Assembly: GCA_903825395.1 (NCBI GenBank)
Contig: CAIKAF010000026.1
Coordinates: 18,524 to 82,523, forward strand
Direction of reading: 5' to 3'
Length of the DNA stretch: 64,000 nt
Origin: an uncultured Flavobacteriales bacterium
Lineage (GTDB): Bacteria; Bacteroidota; Bacteroidia; CAIKAF01
Shown here piece by piece: positions 18,478 to 28,151 of the stretch. The notes below the pieces were generated by a model that ran no database searches, was not told the origin of the DNA, and worked only from the letters and a program-made list of their open reading frames with translations. The position numbers and the translations under genes are program-made. The stretch's first letter is position 1, and the number at the start of each line of letters is the position of its first letter.

Positions 18478-19512
18478 TTGGGAAATCAATTTCCAAAAAA
18501 TGGAAAAAACCTCTTTTTTACGGTGGGACTGAACGATAATTTCAGTGCGTCCCGGTGTTGGATACGCACCGACGGAGACCAACATATTGGCTTTGGACAC
18601 CTTATTCGCTGTCAGGCCTTGCTGCAGCATATACCCGAAGCGGTATTCTTAATTGGTCAACATTCCCAACCCTATATTCCCAACGGGATTCCTTATCATG
18701 TTGTGCCCTCGGCGTTTTCCACTCAAAGCGCTCAGGCTCTTGCGGAATGGGTACGCCCCGGAGATGTGCTGGTCCTGGACTCCTATGCCACAAACGATGC
18801 CTACGTTCATGCTTTGAGAGACATGGGCTGTATTACCATTCAAATTAATGACATCCCAGGGGAAGCCTTGGCTGTAGACCTTGTAATCAATCATTGTCCC
18901 GGCATTACCGAGGCTGATTTTAGCCCTTGTTCGCATCGTTCTTATTGGTTGGGACTTGCTTATCGATTGCTGAGGAAGGAGTTCCAACAGTTGCCGCCGC
19001 CTCAACCCAAACCCGGCACTCCGCATCTGTTAATTTGTTTTGGAGGTACCGACGGAGGATCTATTCTTCAAAAATGCCTGGAGGCCACAACCCAGCTCAA
19101 TCCGAACTGGACCGTAACCGCAGTAGTTGGAGATTTGGAGTTGGCGTCCCGCATCGCGCCTTCCCGCGTTGTGCTGCGCTCCAGATTGCAAGCCCCTGAA
19201 ATGAGAGAACTGATGCTGAACAGCAGCCTTGCCTGGGTTCCTTCCAGTACCCTGGCCCTGGAATGCTTGATGAGCGGATTGCCCATAGTGACCGGGTGTA
19301 CTGCCCCCAATCAGTCGTACATATACAACGGGTTGGCGTCTTTTTCCTCGGTTCGCCGAATTGGAGACTGGAATGCGGTTTTTCCGGCAGATTTAATTTC
19401 AACCACCACCGATCTTCTTTCCCAGCCGCTTGAATTTCCGGAACTTCCCGAGCTTGCTCCCATTGCCCAGCAGCTTGCAGTGCTATGTGGTAAAAAAACC
19501 TTCAATCCATAA
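18478..19512 (+). CDS. PseG-like UDP-2,4-diacetamido-2,4,6-trideoxy-beta-L-altropyranose hydrolase (start uncertain)
   Basis: WIRTDGDQHIGFGHLIRCQAL, LVLDSYATN, ICFGGTDGG, STLALECLMSGLPIV. Confidence 0.75.
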   Translation: MGNQFPKNGKNLFFTVGLNDNFSASRCWIRTDGDQHIGFGHLIRCQALLQHIPEAVFLIGQHSQPYIPNGIPYHVVPSAFSTQSAQALAEWVRPGDVLVLDSYATNDAYVHALRDMGCITIQINDIPGEALAVDLVINHCPGITEADFSPCSHRSYWLGLAYRLLRKEFQQLPPPQPKPGTPHLLICFGGTDGGSILQKCLEATTQLNPNWTVTAVVGDLELASRIAPSRVVLRSRLQAPEMRELMLNSSLAWVPSSTLALECLMSGLPIVTGCTAPNQSYIYNGLASFSSVRRIGDWNAVFPADLISTTTDLLSQPLEFPELPELAPIAQQLAVLCGKKTFNP

Positions 19513-19521
19513 CTGCCAAAA

Positions 19522-19640
19522 TTTTACCACAAAACCCGCAAAGGAAGCCGCAAAGGTTCACAAAGAAGCCTCGAACACCTTCGCCACACCACACATCCTC
19601 TGTGCCCTTTGCGCCGGCATTGTGCTCTTTGTGGTAAAAA
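19522..19640. repeat. Flavobacterial-type CCGCAAAGG intergenic repeat with terminal inverted repeat TTTTACCACAAA...TTTGTGGTAAAA
   Basis: TIR plus ctctgtgccctttgcgccg core; related copies at 54418-54512 and 63096-63440. Confidence 0.85.
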
Positions 19641-19661
19641 TAAACCTGAATGCCTTGATTG

Positions 19662-19710
19662 TTTTTACCACAAGCCCTTAAAGGAAGCCGCAAAGGTTCG
19701 CAAAGGAGCC
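19662..19710. repeat. Partial copy of the CCGCAAAGG repeat
   Basis: tttttaccacaagcccttaaaggaagccgcaaaggttcgcaaaggagcc. Confidence 0.8.
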
Positions 19711-19751
19711 AATGCCAATTGTTGAGGTTCAATGCCGCATTGGTCTTGGTT

Positions 19752-19893
19752 GCGGCAGGGATTGAACGGATTGCCCGCAAGGTTGCCGACGGCTGGCGCC
19801 GCGCGGCGAGGAGGCGACGTCAGGAGCCACCACAGCCCGCATGGCGCCCCGTTCGGCAACCGCGGACAAGCAGTGAAAGCCCGGCAGCCGCCC
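19752..19893 (+). repeat. Structured intergenic element copy 4
   Basis: GCGGCAGGGATTGAACGGATTGCCCGCAAGGTTGCCGA...GAGGCGACGTCAGGAGCCACC...TTCGGCAACCGCGGAC...GTGAAAGCCCGGCAGCCGC. Confidence 0.92.
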
Positions 19894-19918
19894 CCTTTTC
19901 CTCAATCTCCTTCAGCCC

Positions 19919-22363
19919 CTAAAAGCTTCCGTTCAATGAAATCATAAAGTTGCGGCCGGCGGCGCTGATGCCGCTGCTGAATACACGGTAGCGCAAATCT
20001 AGGATGTTGTTGAGCTGCAGGCGCAGCTGTATGCCCTGCCGCAATTTCCAATTCAAATGACTGTTGAGCGTCCACCAACCGGGCATGCCCCAAGGGGTAG
20101 CATACCTTAAATTGTCTTCTCCTTGCAAACCATACTCCTCCAACCGCTTCCAATCGCTAAAATCTGCGCGCAGCCCCAGCTCAATGCTCTTTTTCCTCCA
20201 TTCCAGTCCAAGCTGACCGTGCAAGGGCGGAATGTGATCAACCGGCTGCCAACCTTGGTTTACAACTTGCCTACCATAGGTGTAGGTCAATTGCCCAAAG
20301 GCATGAAGCCGCGGACTCAACTGCCCACGATACCTCAATTGTGCTCCAAAAATCCAGGCCGATGTCGCATTCTGAAGGGTGTTGACGGCGCTCATGAATC
20401 CTTGATATGGAATGCTGTCTTGCCCCATGAATTGGCCGGACTGAACCGACAAAAGGCCGGGCGCATGCGACACATAACCCAACACCGCAGCATGCTGTCC
20501 GCGCATCTGAATGCGGTGCTCGGCCTCTATTCCCAATAGGTATTCCGGCCTTAGGTTGGGATTGGGAAGAATGACAGAGCCCGGTTGAGAATCAAATACC
20601 TTGGCGATGTCGTCCACATTCGGAGCCCTGAAACTCGAGCTTGCCGAGCTGCGGAAGGTGTGGCCCTTTTTTTCAAAAATATAGGTCAGACTTCCGTTGG
20701 CCGAGGGCAAAAGGTAGTTGATTTCCTGAAATGGGAAACTGAAAAACAAGGTGTCGGAAAAGTTGGCCTGCAGGCTGTTGATTTGAATGCGGCCGCCCAA
20801 TTGCAACGTTGAAGCGCCTTTTGAAAACAGCAAGGCTTCGGCCCAAATGCCCGACTGAATCATGTGGCTGCCGGCAGAAGGATACCGGGTTTCTGAAGCC
20901 TTCTGCAAAGAATCATCCACATGCAGAGCCCATGCCTTTGAGTTCACCCAATGGAACTGTGCATCAAAGCCAAAGCGCAGCCAGGCCGACATTCCCGTGG
21001 CCGTTTTACGCTGTGGATAAGCAGAGCCTCTGCGACCCCGTTCGGTCAGGCTGCCCTGCCAGCTGTAGCCCAACACCTGAATGTGGTCGTGTTGGGATTG
21101 TTCCCATGGGTTTTGAAAACGACGAACAATGCGACTTTCTTTGAATTGTTGATAGGAAAGGGCCTGACTCCAGTGCAGCCGATCGGATTGGACGGTTTCG
21201 GAATGGAAAGACAGCAAAAGCTGTTCCTCTGGCCCATAATCCCAGCGGGCAAACAGGGGGAATCCCGAGGCGCTGCTGTCCGTTAGCCGATCGTAGCGCG
21301 GCACCAGTCGGGTAGTGGCATATTGTAGATTCAGGTAGTGGCGCATTTTTTTACCCTGCCAACCTAGTTTTTGCATGGCATTCAATTGCCCATACCGGCT
21401 GTTGGTTTGAATGTTGGGGTCGTTCAGTTGAAACAAGGTGTCTTTGCCCTGAATTCGACGTACGGTAAAGCGCGCATCCCAGCGGCCCGGATCACGCGGA
21501 TCGGTAAGGGCACCTTGGCGCAAGTCGCCAAAGTCACTGATGGTGAACGAGCTTAATCCGGCCCAGTTCCCTTTGCTGTAGCTGGCATCGGCATGCAGGG
21601 TGCGCTCCACAGCAGCCGAACTGAATCGAGAATGAACATGGCCACTGATCTGCCCTTCCTTATTAAACACCAAGGGCAGGGTATTCATGTGTATAAGGCC
21701 GCCCAAGGCATCGCTCCCGAAAGCCACAGTTCCACTGCCATATACCAAGTCAATGGATTCCATCGCTAAGGCATCGTTGCGGATAATTTGCTGCAAATGC
21801 CCCGAACGGAAGGCGGCATGGTTCAGGCGAATTCCATCCACCACCAGCAAAATGCGACTGGCTTCAAATCCGCGGAGTATAGGGCTGCCGCCTCCCAGCT
21901 GACTTCGCTGAACAAATACACCGGCGCGTTCAAGCAGTTCGGCCGTGGTGGGGGCCTGGGCATCTTCTATAGCCGCACGGTCTAGCCGCAATACCTCTCT
22001 ATCGGCCGAAAATTCCGGCAGCCTTAAGCCAATCACCGCATGGTCTTTTAGGTGGATTCCCAGCCGCTTGAGCACAAAAATGCTATCGCCCATTTCCAGA
22101 TTGGTCCAGGGAATCATCAAATCCTCAAATCCAAGCGCCCGCACCAAAATGGTTTTTTCCGGTTCCAGGCTGCCCACCTGAACAAAAGATTCAGTAAGAG
22201 CCAGTTTAAATTCCAGCTCTTGTGCTGAATTATACTGCAAGATGCGCAATCCATGGGGCAGAGCTTCGGCAGGAAGAATGCTGATTTTTTGTGGCAGTTG
22301 AGCCACACTGAAGAGCGATAAAAGCCAAAACCATCCTGCAGTCAGGATTCCTAAGCGGTGCAT
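19919..22363 (-). CDS. TonB-dependent outer-membrane receptor
   Basis: Plug domain (AELLERAGVFVQRSQLGGGSPILRGFEASRILLVVDGIRLN), C-terminal barrel ending in NGSF; start MHRLGILTAGWFW. Confidence 0.9.
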   Translation of the reverse strand: MHRLGILTAGWFWLLSLFSVAQLPQKISILPAEALPHGLRILQYNSAQELEFKLALTESFVQVGSLEPEKTILVRALGFEDLMIPWTNLEMGDSIFVLKRLGIHLKDHAVIGLRLPEFSADREVLRLDRAAIEDAQAPTTAELLERAGVFVQRSQLGGGSPILRGFEASRILLVVDGIRLNHAAFRSGHLQQIIRNDALAMESIDLVYGSGTVAFGSDALGGLIHMNTLPLVFNKEGQISGHVHSRFSSAAVERTLHADASYSKGNWAGLSSFTISDFGDLRQGALTDPRDPGRWDARFTVRRIQGKDTLFQLNDPNIQTNSRYGQLNAMQKLGWQGKKMRHYLNLQYATTRLVPRYDRLTDSSASGFPLFARWDYGPEEQLLLSFHSETVQSDRLHWSQALSYQQFKESRIVRRFQNPWEQSQHDHIQVLGYSWQGSLTERGRRGSAYPQRKTATGMSAWLRFGFDAQFHWVNSKAWALHVDDSLQKASETRYPSAGSHMIQSGIWAEALLFSKGASTLQLGGRIQINSLQANFSDTLFFSFPFQEINYLLPSANGSLTYIFEKKGHTFRSSASSSFRAPNVDDIAKVFDSQPGSVILPNPNLRPEYLLGIEAEHRIQMRGQHAAVLGYVSHAPGLLSVQSGQFMGQDSIPYQGFMSAVNTLQNATSAWIFGAQLRYRGQLSPRLHAFGQLTYTYGRQVVNQGWQPVDHIPPLHGQLGLEWRKKSIELGLRADFSDWKRLEEYGLQGEDNLRYATPWGMPGWWTLNSHLNWKLRQGIQLRLQLNNILDLRYRVFSSGISAAGRNFMISLNGSF

Positions 22364-22367
22364 ACCA

Positions 22368-22375
22368 CAAATATA
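22368..22375 (-). promoter_or_regulatory. TATATTTG-N4-ATG motif (TonB receptor)
   Basis: Reverse complement TATATTTG TGGT ATG. Confidence 0.55.
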
Positions 22376-22410
22376 GCAGGGAATTCCTACCTTCGGACAA
22401 ATTTGAAACC

Positions 22411-22929
22411 ATGATTTTGTCGGGCAATGAGATTCTGGCACGGCAGGGCAAAGACATTGTAATTGAGCCTTTTGACCCTTCGCGCATCAATCCAAATTCG
22501 TACAACCTTTCCTTGCATCAGGATTTGTTGGTGTACGATCGTGCGGAGTTAGACATGAAGCGTGAAAACACGGCGAGTCCGCTGCAAATTCCCGAAGAGG
22601 GGCTGTTGCTGGAAACAGGCAAGCTGTATTTGGGGCGCACGGTAGAATACACCGAGACCCAAGGCCTTGTTCCCATGTTGGAAGGGCGCAGCAGCATTGG
22701 CCGTCTGGGTTTGTTTGTACACATCACGGCCGGCTTTGGTGACGTGGGTTTCAAAGGGTTTTGGACCTTAGAAATGTTTTGCGTTCAGCCCATTCGCATC
22801 TATGCGGGCGTGCAAATCTGCCAAATTTTCTACCACAGCATCGAGGGCAGTTACAGCACCTATTCCAGCGGAAAATATCAGAACAACAAAGGGGTTCAGC
22901 CCAGTTTGTTGTTCAAAGATTTCAGTTGA
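22411..22929 (+). CDS. dcd: dCTP deaminase
   Basis: MILSGNEILARQGKDIVIEPF...NPNSYNLSL...EGRSSIGRLGLFVHITAGFGDVGFKGFWTLEM. Confidence 0.95.
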   Translation: MILSGNEILARQGKDIVIEPFDPSRINPNSYNLSLHQDLLVYDRAELDMKRENTASPLQIPEEGLLLETGKLYLGRTVEYTETQGLVPMLEGRSSIGRLGLFVHITAGFGDVGFKGFWTLEMFCVQPIRIYAGVQICQIFYHSIEGSYSTYSSGKYQNNKGVQPSLLFKDFS

Positions 22930-22937
22930 TTTTTTAG

Positions 22938-23083
22938 GGCGGCTGCGGGCTTTCAGCGCTTGTCCGCGGTTGCCGAAAGGCTGCCCCAGCGGGCTTGCGG
23001 TGGCTCCTAAAGTCGCCTCCGCGCCGCGCGGGGCAGGCTTCGGCACCCTTTCGGGCAAGCTGCTTCAATCCCTGCCGCAGGCC
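22938..23083 (-). repeat. Structured intergenic element copy 5, filling a convergent intergenic gap
   Basis: GGCGGCTGCGGGCTTTCAGC...GGTTGCCGAAAGGCTGCCCC...GGGGCAGGCTTCGGCACC...CTTCAATCCCTGCCGCAGGCC. Confidence 0.93.
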
Positions 23084-23092
23084 CCCTCACAC

Positions 23093-23590
23093 CTATTGGG
23101 CCTCGGCCCGAAGCAATTCCTTCTTTACTTTCACGCGTATGCGGTGGTTGATCGATTCGACCTCAATGAAAAAATAATCCTGACCGGCCTCGGCCAGCCA
23201 GTTTCCAAACATGCCTTTTAGCGGCCCGCCCATAACTTCCACCCGGGTACCCGGACTGAAATCCCCTTGAACCACCTCGACCGTTAAGCCCGTGGCCAAA
23301 AACCGTTCGATCGATTCAATGTCGCGTTCGCTGATGCTGGCAAAGGCCCCTGCCAATTTCACAGGAGCCACAATGCCCGGATATCCGGCTACGGTGAACA
23401 ATTGATGCGCTTGGCAATACACGAATAAATAGCCATTGAACAGCGGGAATTCCACCCATTTTTTTCGGTCGCTCCACTGCCTAAGTTCTTTGGCAATGGG
23501 TAAAAAAACCCGAAATCCATCCATTTCAAGCCTTAATTTGGCTTTCTTTTCAGATCTAGACCGGCAATAAAATACGTAACACTGTTCCAC
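23093..23590 (-). CDS. NusG-like / UpxY-family transcription antiterminator
   Basis: CYVFYCRSRSEKKAKLRLE...PLFNGYLFVYC...GDFSPGTRVEVMGGPLKGMFG (NGN + KOW). Confidence 0.85.
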   Translation of the reverse strand: MEQCYVFYCRSRSEKKAKLRLEMDGFRVFLPIAKELRQWSDRKKWVEFPLFNGYLFVYCQAHQLFTVAGYPGIVAPVKLAGAFASISERDIESIERFLATGLTVEVVQGDFSPGTRVEVMGGPLKGMFGNWLAEAGQDYFFIEVESINHRIRVKVKKELLRAEAQ

Positions 23591-23618
23591 CCCCGTTGCC
23601 TATTTAAAGGAATCCCTA

Positions 23619-24377
23619 TTAAAAGGGCAGAAAGCTGATTCCGGCTTGAATTGGAATCACGTTGTCTGCACCTCGACCCGACTCGAAAAAGGGCTGCAAT
23701 CCATACTGAAAGTTTAAGGCAAAACGGCCGTAGCCAATCCGCCCATACACCGAATACCGAAGGCGGTTAATGCCAAACAGGTCGTCTGTTTTCATGCCGA
23801 TGTACGGCCCGTCCAAATGCGGCTGATTTCCTGCAGCGTCGTACAGATAATTGGGGCCCACATACTTTTCTTTGGAATGCACCAAATACCCCAATTTAAA
23901 ACCTGCCGTAATTTTAAAGGTGTTCCGTTTCTTCGGATTCAACCGAAAACGTACCTCCAATGGCAACTCCAAGATGGTGGTGCCCAATTTGTATCTGTCC
24001 CACTCTCGGGCTTCATTGTTGGGATTAATGACCTTTGAAATGGACTGCCATTCTACATTTACATTTCCGGAATCAGACCTCAAGAAGGCATCGGTAAAAA
24101 TATTTTCTGTGCTCAAACCAAGGCCAAAACCTAGAGAAATAGGACTTTTTCCTAAGGGCTGATCAAACATGACGGCCACTTCAAATCCGCGTGAAAACGG
24201 ACTCACATTTACTTCCGATCCGGCATTGAGCCAGGAATTCCAGTTGAAATTAAGAATAAGGTAATCTTGCTTTACAATCCTTGATTTCTTTTGGGTGGTA
24301 TCGGCTTTGGGGAGTTGAATTCCTTGGGCTGACATTCCGGTGCAGAGCAGTAAAAAGCCTAAAATCAGTTTTTTCAT
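23619..24377 (-). CDS. Outer-membrane beta-barrel protein
   Basis: Signal peptide MKKLILGFLLLCTGMSAQG and PorT-like barrel pattern. Confidence 0.65.
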   Translation of the reverse strand: MKKLILGFLLLCTGMSAQGIQLPKADTTQKKSRIVKQDYLILNFNWNSWLNAGSEVNVSPFSRGFEVAVMFDQPLGKSPISLGFGLGLSTENIFTDAFLRSDSGNVNVEWQSISKVINPNNEAREWDRYKLGTTILELPLEVRFRLNPKKRNTFKITAGFKLGYLVHSKEKYVGPNYLYDAAGNQPHLDGPYIGMKTDDLFGINRLRYSVYGRIGYGRFALNFQYGLQPFFESGRGADNVIPIQAGISFLPF

Positions 24378-24411
24378 GGCCAAAGTTTTCGGGTGGTTGT
24401 TCAACATGAAA

Positions 24412-24945
24412 TTATTCCATGCCTTGAGGCTTGGCGTTGGGGTCAATGCCCAACTTCATTTTGACGAATTTACTAATGTCGCCGCTTTCTTCGGCATACA
24501 ACAATGCGTTTTTCGATGTGTCAAACACATACTGAATGTTTTTTTCTTTGGCCACCACCTTAATGGCGCTATCGGCTTTCATCAGTAGCGGCTCCAACAA
24601 AAGTTGTTGTTTTTCGCCCAAGTCTTGTTGAAAGGCCTCTTGCGAGCGTTGAATTTTTTGTTGTTCCTGCATCAATTCGTCTTCTTTCAATTGACGGATG
24701 GTTTCAGACCATTTGCTGGCATTGGCTTTATAGTCGGCCTCCAATTTTCGGTAGCCTTCGGTCATTTTTTTAAATTCCTCATCCAGTTCGGCCGAATAAT
24801 CCGTTAATTTTTTTTGAACATCCTTCATTTCAGGCATCACATAAATGATTTCCATCGAATTTAAGTAGCCAAAGCTGGTTTGAGCCTGAACAGCAAGAGG
24901 GCCTAAAAGACAGCCCAATAAAACAAAATGTAAACGCATATGCAT
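24412..24945 (-). CDS. OmpH/Skp family periplasmic chaperone
   Basis: FGYLNSMEIIYVMPEMKDVQKKLTDYSAELDEEFKKM, coiled coil, VAKEKNIQYVFD. Confidence 0.88.
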   Translation of the reverse strand: MHMRLHFVLLGCLLGPLAVQAQTSFGYLNSMEIIYVMPEMKDVQKKLTDYSAELDEEFKKMTEGYRKLEADYKANASKWSETIRQLKEDELMQEQQKIQRSQEAFQQDLGEKQQLLLEPLLMKADSAIKVVAKEKNIQYVFDTSKNALLYAEESGDISKFVKMKLGIDPNAKPQGME

Positions 24946-24991
24946 TGGATTTTCTGGTAGATGTACAATTATAGGGCCAAAGGTACAATTT

Positions 24992-25687
24992 TTATTTGCC
25001 CTTGTTAAAAATAGACCAAGTGGGAGAGGGGGGATAGTTGGCCTGGATATGGATTTGGGTTTTTTCGACGGGATGGTTTATTTCCAAGCTGTAGGCATGC
25101 AGGGCTATGCTTCGGTCTTTCAGGCCTCGGCGAGCTCCGTATTTAACATCGCCCACCACAGGACAGCCAATGGCCGACAATTGAGCACGTATTTGATGGT
25201 GCCTTCCTGTTTTTAGTTGCACTTCCAACAAAGAAAGGGTTCGCCCTTGTTCTAAGATTTTATAACTCAATTCTGCCCGCTGTCCTTGATCGCTGGCCTG
25301 AGTTTGAACTCGGCTGGTATTGGATTTTCCATGGCGAACCAGCCAGTGAACCAAGGTAGATTCTGCTTCTTTTGGGGCACCTTCTACCAGAACATGGTAG
25401 ATTTTTTTTGGCTCCCGTTGTTTGAATTGCTCATTTAAGCGCACCAAGGCTTTTGAGGTTCTGCTCATTAAAACCACTCCACTTACAGGCCGGTCTAGCC
25501 GGTGGCAAATGCCCAGGAAAACAGCTCCGGGTTTATCGTATTTGTGTGCCAGGTAGTTTTTACCCCATGATTCCAACGAGAAATCCTCGTTTAAATCGGG
25601 TTGCACCAACATGCCGGGAGGTTTGTTGACCGCCAGCAGGTGGTTGTCTTCCCAAATGACTTCTACCTCAATATTGTTCTTTGTCAT
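24992..25687 (-). CDS. RluA-family RNA pseudouridine synthase
   Basis: [48 protein letters not shown]. Confidence 0.92.
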   Translation of the reverse strand: MTKNNIEVEVIWEDNHLLAVNKPPGMLVQPDLNEDFSLESWGKNYLAHKYDKPGAVFLGICHRLDRPVSGVVLMSRTSKALVRLNEQFKQREPKKIYHVLVEGAPKEAESTLVHWLVRHGKSNTSRVQTQASDQGQRAELSYKILEQGRTLSLLEVQLKTGRHHQIRAQLSAIGCPVVGDVKYGARRGLKDRSIALHAYSLEINHPVEKTQIHIQANYPPSPTWSIFNKGK

Positions 25688-26483
25688 TGGGGAATGACCT
25701 GGATTTAACATCGGCGATGTAGGCCCCTGTAGCTTGCACAATTTCTTCGGCCAAATTTCGGTACCGGCGCAAAAACCGGGGGCTGAATTCTTCGTTCAAT
25801 CCCAGCATGTCGTGGGTCACCAACACTTGTCCATCAACGCCGCCTCCGGCACCAATACCAATCACCGGTATTTTTAGGATTTCGGCAGTTTTTTTTGCCA
25901 GTTTGGCGGGCACTTTTTCTATAACAATGGCAAAGCAACCAAGGCTTTCCAACAGCTGAGCATCTTCCAACAGCTTCTGGGCTTCAGCCTCCTCTTTGGC
26001 TCGAACGTTGTACGTGCCAAATTTATAAATGGATTGGGGGGTAAGCCCCAGGTGACCCATGACGGGGATTCCGGCGGCCAGGATTCGGGTAATGGATTCG
26101 GCCACTTCGCTGCCTCCCTCCATTTTAACGGCGTGGGCTCCCGTTTCTTTCATGATTCGAATGGCCGACCTCAATGCCTCTGAAGAATTGGCCTGGTACG
26201 ATCCAAAGGGCAAATCCACCACCACAAGGGCACGAGATGCGCCCCTTACCACTGCGGCGGCGTGGTAAATCATTTGGTCTAAGGTAATGGGCAGAGTGGT
26301 TTCATGTCCCGCCATCACGTTTGAGGCAGAATCGCCGACCAGCATCACATCGATTCCCGCACGGTCCAATAATTTGGCCATGGTAAAATCATAGGCCGTT
26401 AACATGCTGATGGGCTTACCCTCATTTTTCCACTGCTGTAGCGTGTGGGTGGTAATGCGCTTGATGGACTGATGAACCGACAT
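25668..26483 (-). CDS. panB: 3-methyl-2-oxobutanoate hydroxymethyltransferase
   Basis: [42 protein letters not shown]. Confidence 0.96.
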   Translation of the reverse strand: MSVHQSIKRITTHTLQQWKNEGKPISMLTAYDFTMAKLLDRAGIDVMLVGDSASNVMAGHETTLPITLDQMIYHAAAVVRGASRALVVVDLPFGSYQANSSEALRSAIRIMKETGAHAVKMEGGSEVAESITRILAAGIPVMGHLGLTPQSIYKFGTYNVRAKEEAEAQKLLEDAQLLESLGCFAIVIEKVPAKLAKKTAEILKIPVIGIGAGGGVDGQVLVTHDMLGLNEEFSPRFLRRYRNLAEEIVQATGAYIADVKSRSFPNDKEQY

Positions 26484-26487
26484 ATGG

Positions 26488-26495
26488 CAAAGGTA
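26488..26495 (-). promoter_or_regulatory. TACCTTTG-N4-ATG motif (panB)
   Basis: Reverse complement TACCTTTG CCAT ATG. Confidence 0.6.
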
Positions 26496-26736
26496 GATTA
26501 AAATTTATGGAGCAGGAAGGGGGCCTCTGCCTAAGCCAAAAGGGTAGGAGCTGCTCGATTTTTGGAAAATGCCTTTTCTCTTGGTTTTTAAGGCCTAGAA
26601 TGCGCGAAGGGGATGGCCCAATGATGTGCCCCTGTAGGTTTGTCTGCTCAAACATGAATTCGCCTTAAAAATTTAAAAACGAATGCGGTAAAAAGCCAAA
26701 AATCAAGTATATTTAACTTAATTTGAAGAACTTAGA

Positions 26737-27663
26737 ATGATGCGCGTTAATTTTAAAACTGCATCCAAGTATAAATGCAATGCTATGATAAAGAGGTGTT
26801 TTTTTTCGTTGATGACCGTAGGTGTTGTACTGCTTTTCGTTGTAATGCCCTCATGTCAGGTAGATGATTCCGGAAATCAAGGGTTGTCAGATACGTCTAT
26901 GCTTGACCTGCACTATGGCAGTCATCCTTTGCAAACCCTAGATTTGTATTTGCCCACTGGGCGTTCTTCAGCTACCCCAACGGTGGTGCTTATTCATGGC
27001 GGTGCATGGCAGGCCGGCCAAAAAGAAGAAATGAATACTTGGGTTAATTTGATAAAGATGGAATGGCCGGAGGCAGCCATTGTTAACATGAATTACCGCT
27101 TAGCAAGTGCCAGCGATGGAATTCATCATACCGAAATTTCCAACGATATACAGAGCGTTTTACAGCTGCTCTATACCCGAAGGAATGAATTTAAAGTGTC
27201 TGGGAACGTGGCTTTATTGGGTGCCAGTGCCGGTGGGCACTTGGCAATGCTTCATGCATACACCCAAAACGGCCAAGGCCAAATTCAATGTGTTTCAAAC
27301 TTATTTGGGCCAAGTGTTTTAAACGATTGGTCATGGTACAACAGCAACAATCCCTGGCTGGGAGGATATGTAGGTGACGTCATTTCATTGTATGCGGGTT
27401 CCACATGGGATTCTACGTTATATACATCACTAAGCCCCTACTGGCAGGTAAACAGCAGCTCTGTTCCAACCATTTTATTTCATGGTAGTTTAGATCCCAT
27501 CGTACCCCTGTACCAATCTCAGTGGATGCGCGGAAAGTTAAATCAGTTGGGGGTTCCACATGCCTACCACGAATACCCCGCTTTTCATGGCTTTGATGCC
27601 AACCAATCGGCAGAGGTGTGTGAAAAGTCCGTTGCCTTTTTTAAAGCGCATTTCAACCCTTAG
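26737..27663 (+). CDS. Alpha/beta hydrolase (secreted esterase/lipase-like lipoprotein)
   Basis: VLIHGGAWQAGQK, LLGASAGGHLAML, LFHGSLDPIVP. Confidence 0.85.
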   Translation: MMRVNFKTASKYKCNAMIKRCFFSLMTVGVVLLFVVMPSCQVDDSGNQGLSDTSMLDLHYGSHPLQTLDLYLPTGRSSATPTVVLIHGGAWQAGQKEEMNTWVNLIKMEWPEAAIVNMNYRLASASDGIHHTEISNDIQSVLQLLYTRRNEFKVSGNVALLGASAGGHLAMLHAYTQNGQGQIQCVSNLFGPSVLNDWSWYNSNNPWLGGYVGDVISLYAGSTWDSTLYTSLSPYWQVNSSSVPTILFHGSLDPIVPLYQSQWMRGKLNQLGVPHAYHEYPAFHGFDANQSAEVCEKSVAFFKAHFNP

Positions 27664-27718
27664 CCTCACGGAAACGGACCTTAACCAAGATAAGCGCCCT
27701 TTTCCTTACCTTGGCCTC

Positions 27719-28150
27719 ATGGATGAATTTATGAAAATGGCCATTGAACAGGCCAAAAAAGGAGCTGCTGAAGGTGGAATCCCCATAGGCTCTGTACTGA
27801 TTAAAAACGGAATTTGCGTGGGCCAAGGCCACAACAAGCGGGTTCAAGAGAACAATCCCATTCTGCATGGAGAAATGGATTGCCTAAATCAAGCCGGGCG
27901 GATTGGTTCGTATAAAAATACGGTCATTTACTCCACCCTGATGCCATGCTACATGTGCGCCGGAACCATAGTTCAATTTAAAATTCCCAAAGTCATTGTG
28001 GGTGAATCGCGCACCTTTCCAGGAGCGCGAGCCTTTATGGAATCGCATGGAGTAGAGGTAATCGATTTAGACTTACCCGAATGCGTTGACATGATGACTA
28101 GATTTATTCAGGAAAAACCTGAATTGTGGAATGAAGATATTGGAGAATAA
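27719..28150 (+). CDS. Nucleoside/cytosine deaminase (CDA-fold zinc deaminase)
   Basis: NNPILHGEMDCLNQAGR and STLMPCYMCAGTIVQF zinc motifs; start MDEFMKMAIEQAKKG. Confidence 0.88.
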   Translation: MDEFMKMAIEQAKKGAAEGGIPIGSVLIKNGICVGQGHNKRVQENNPILHGEMDCLNQAGRIGSYKNTVIYSTLMPCYMCAGTIVQFKIPKVIVGESRTFPGARAFMESHGVEVIDLDLPECVDMMTRFIQEKPELWNEDIGE

Positions 28151-28151
28151 A

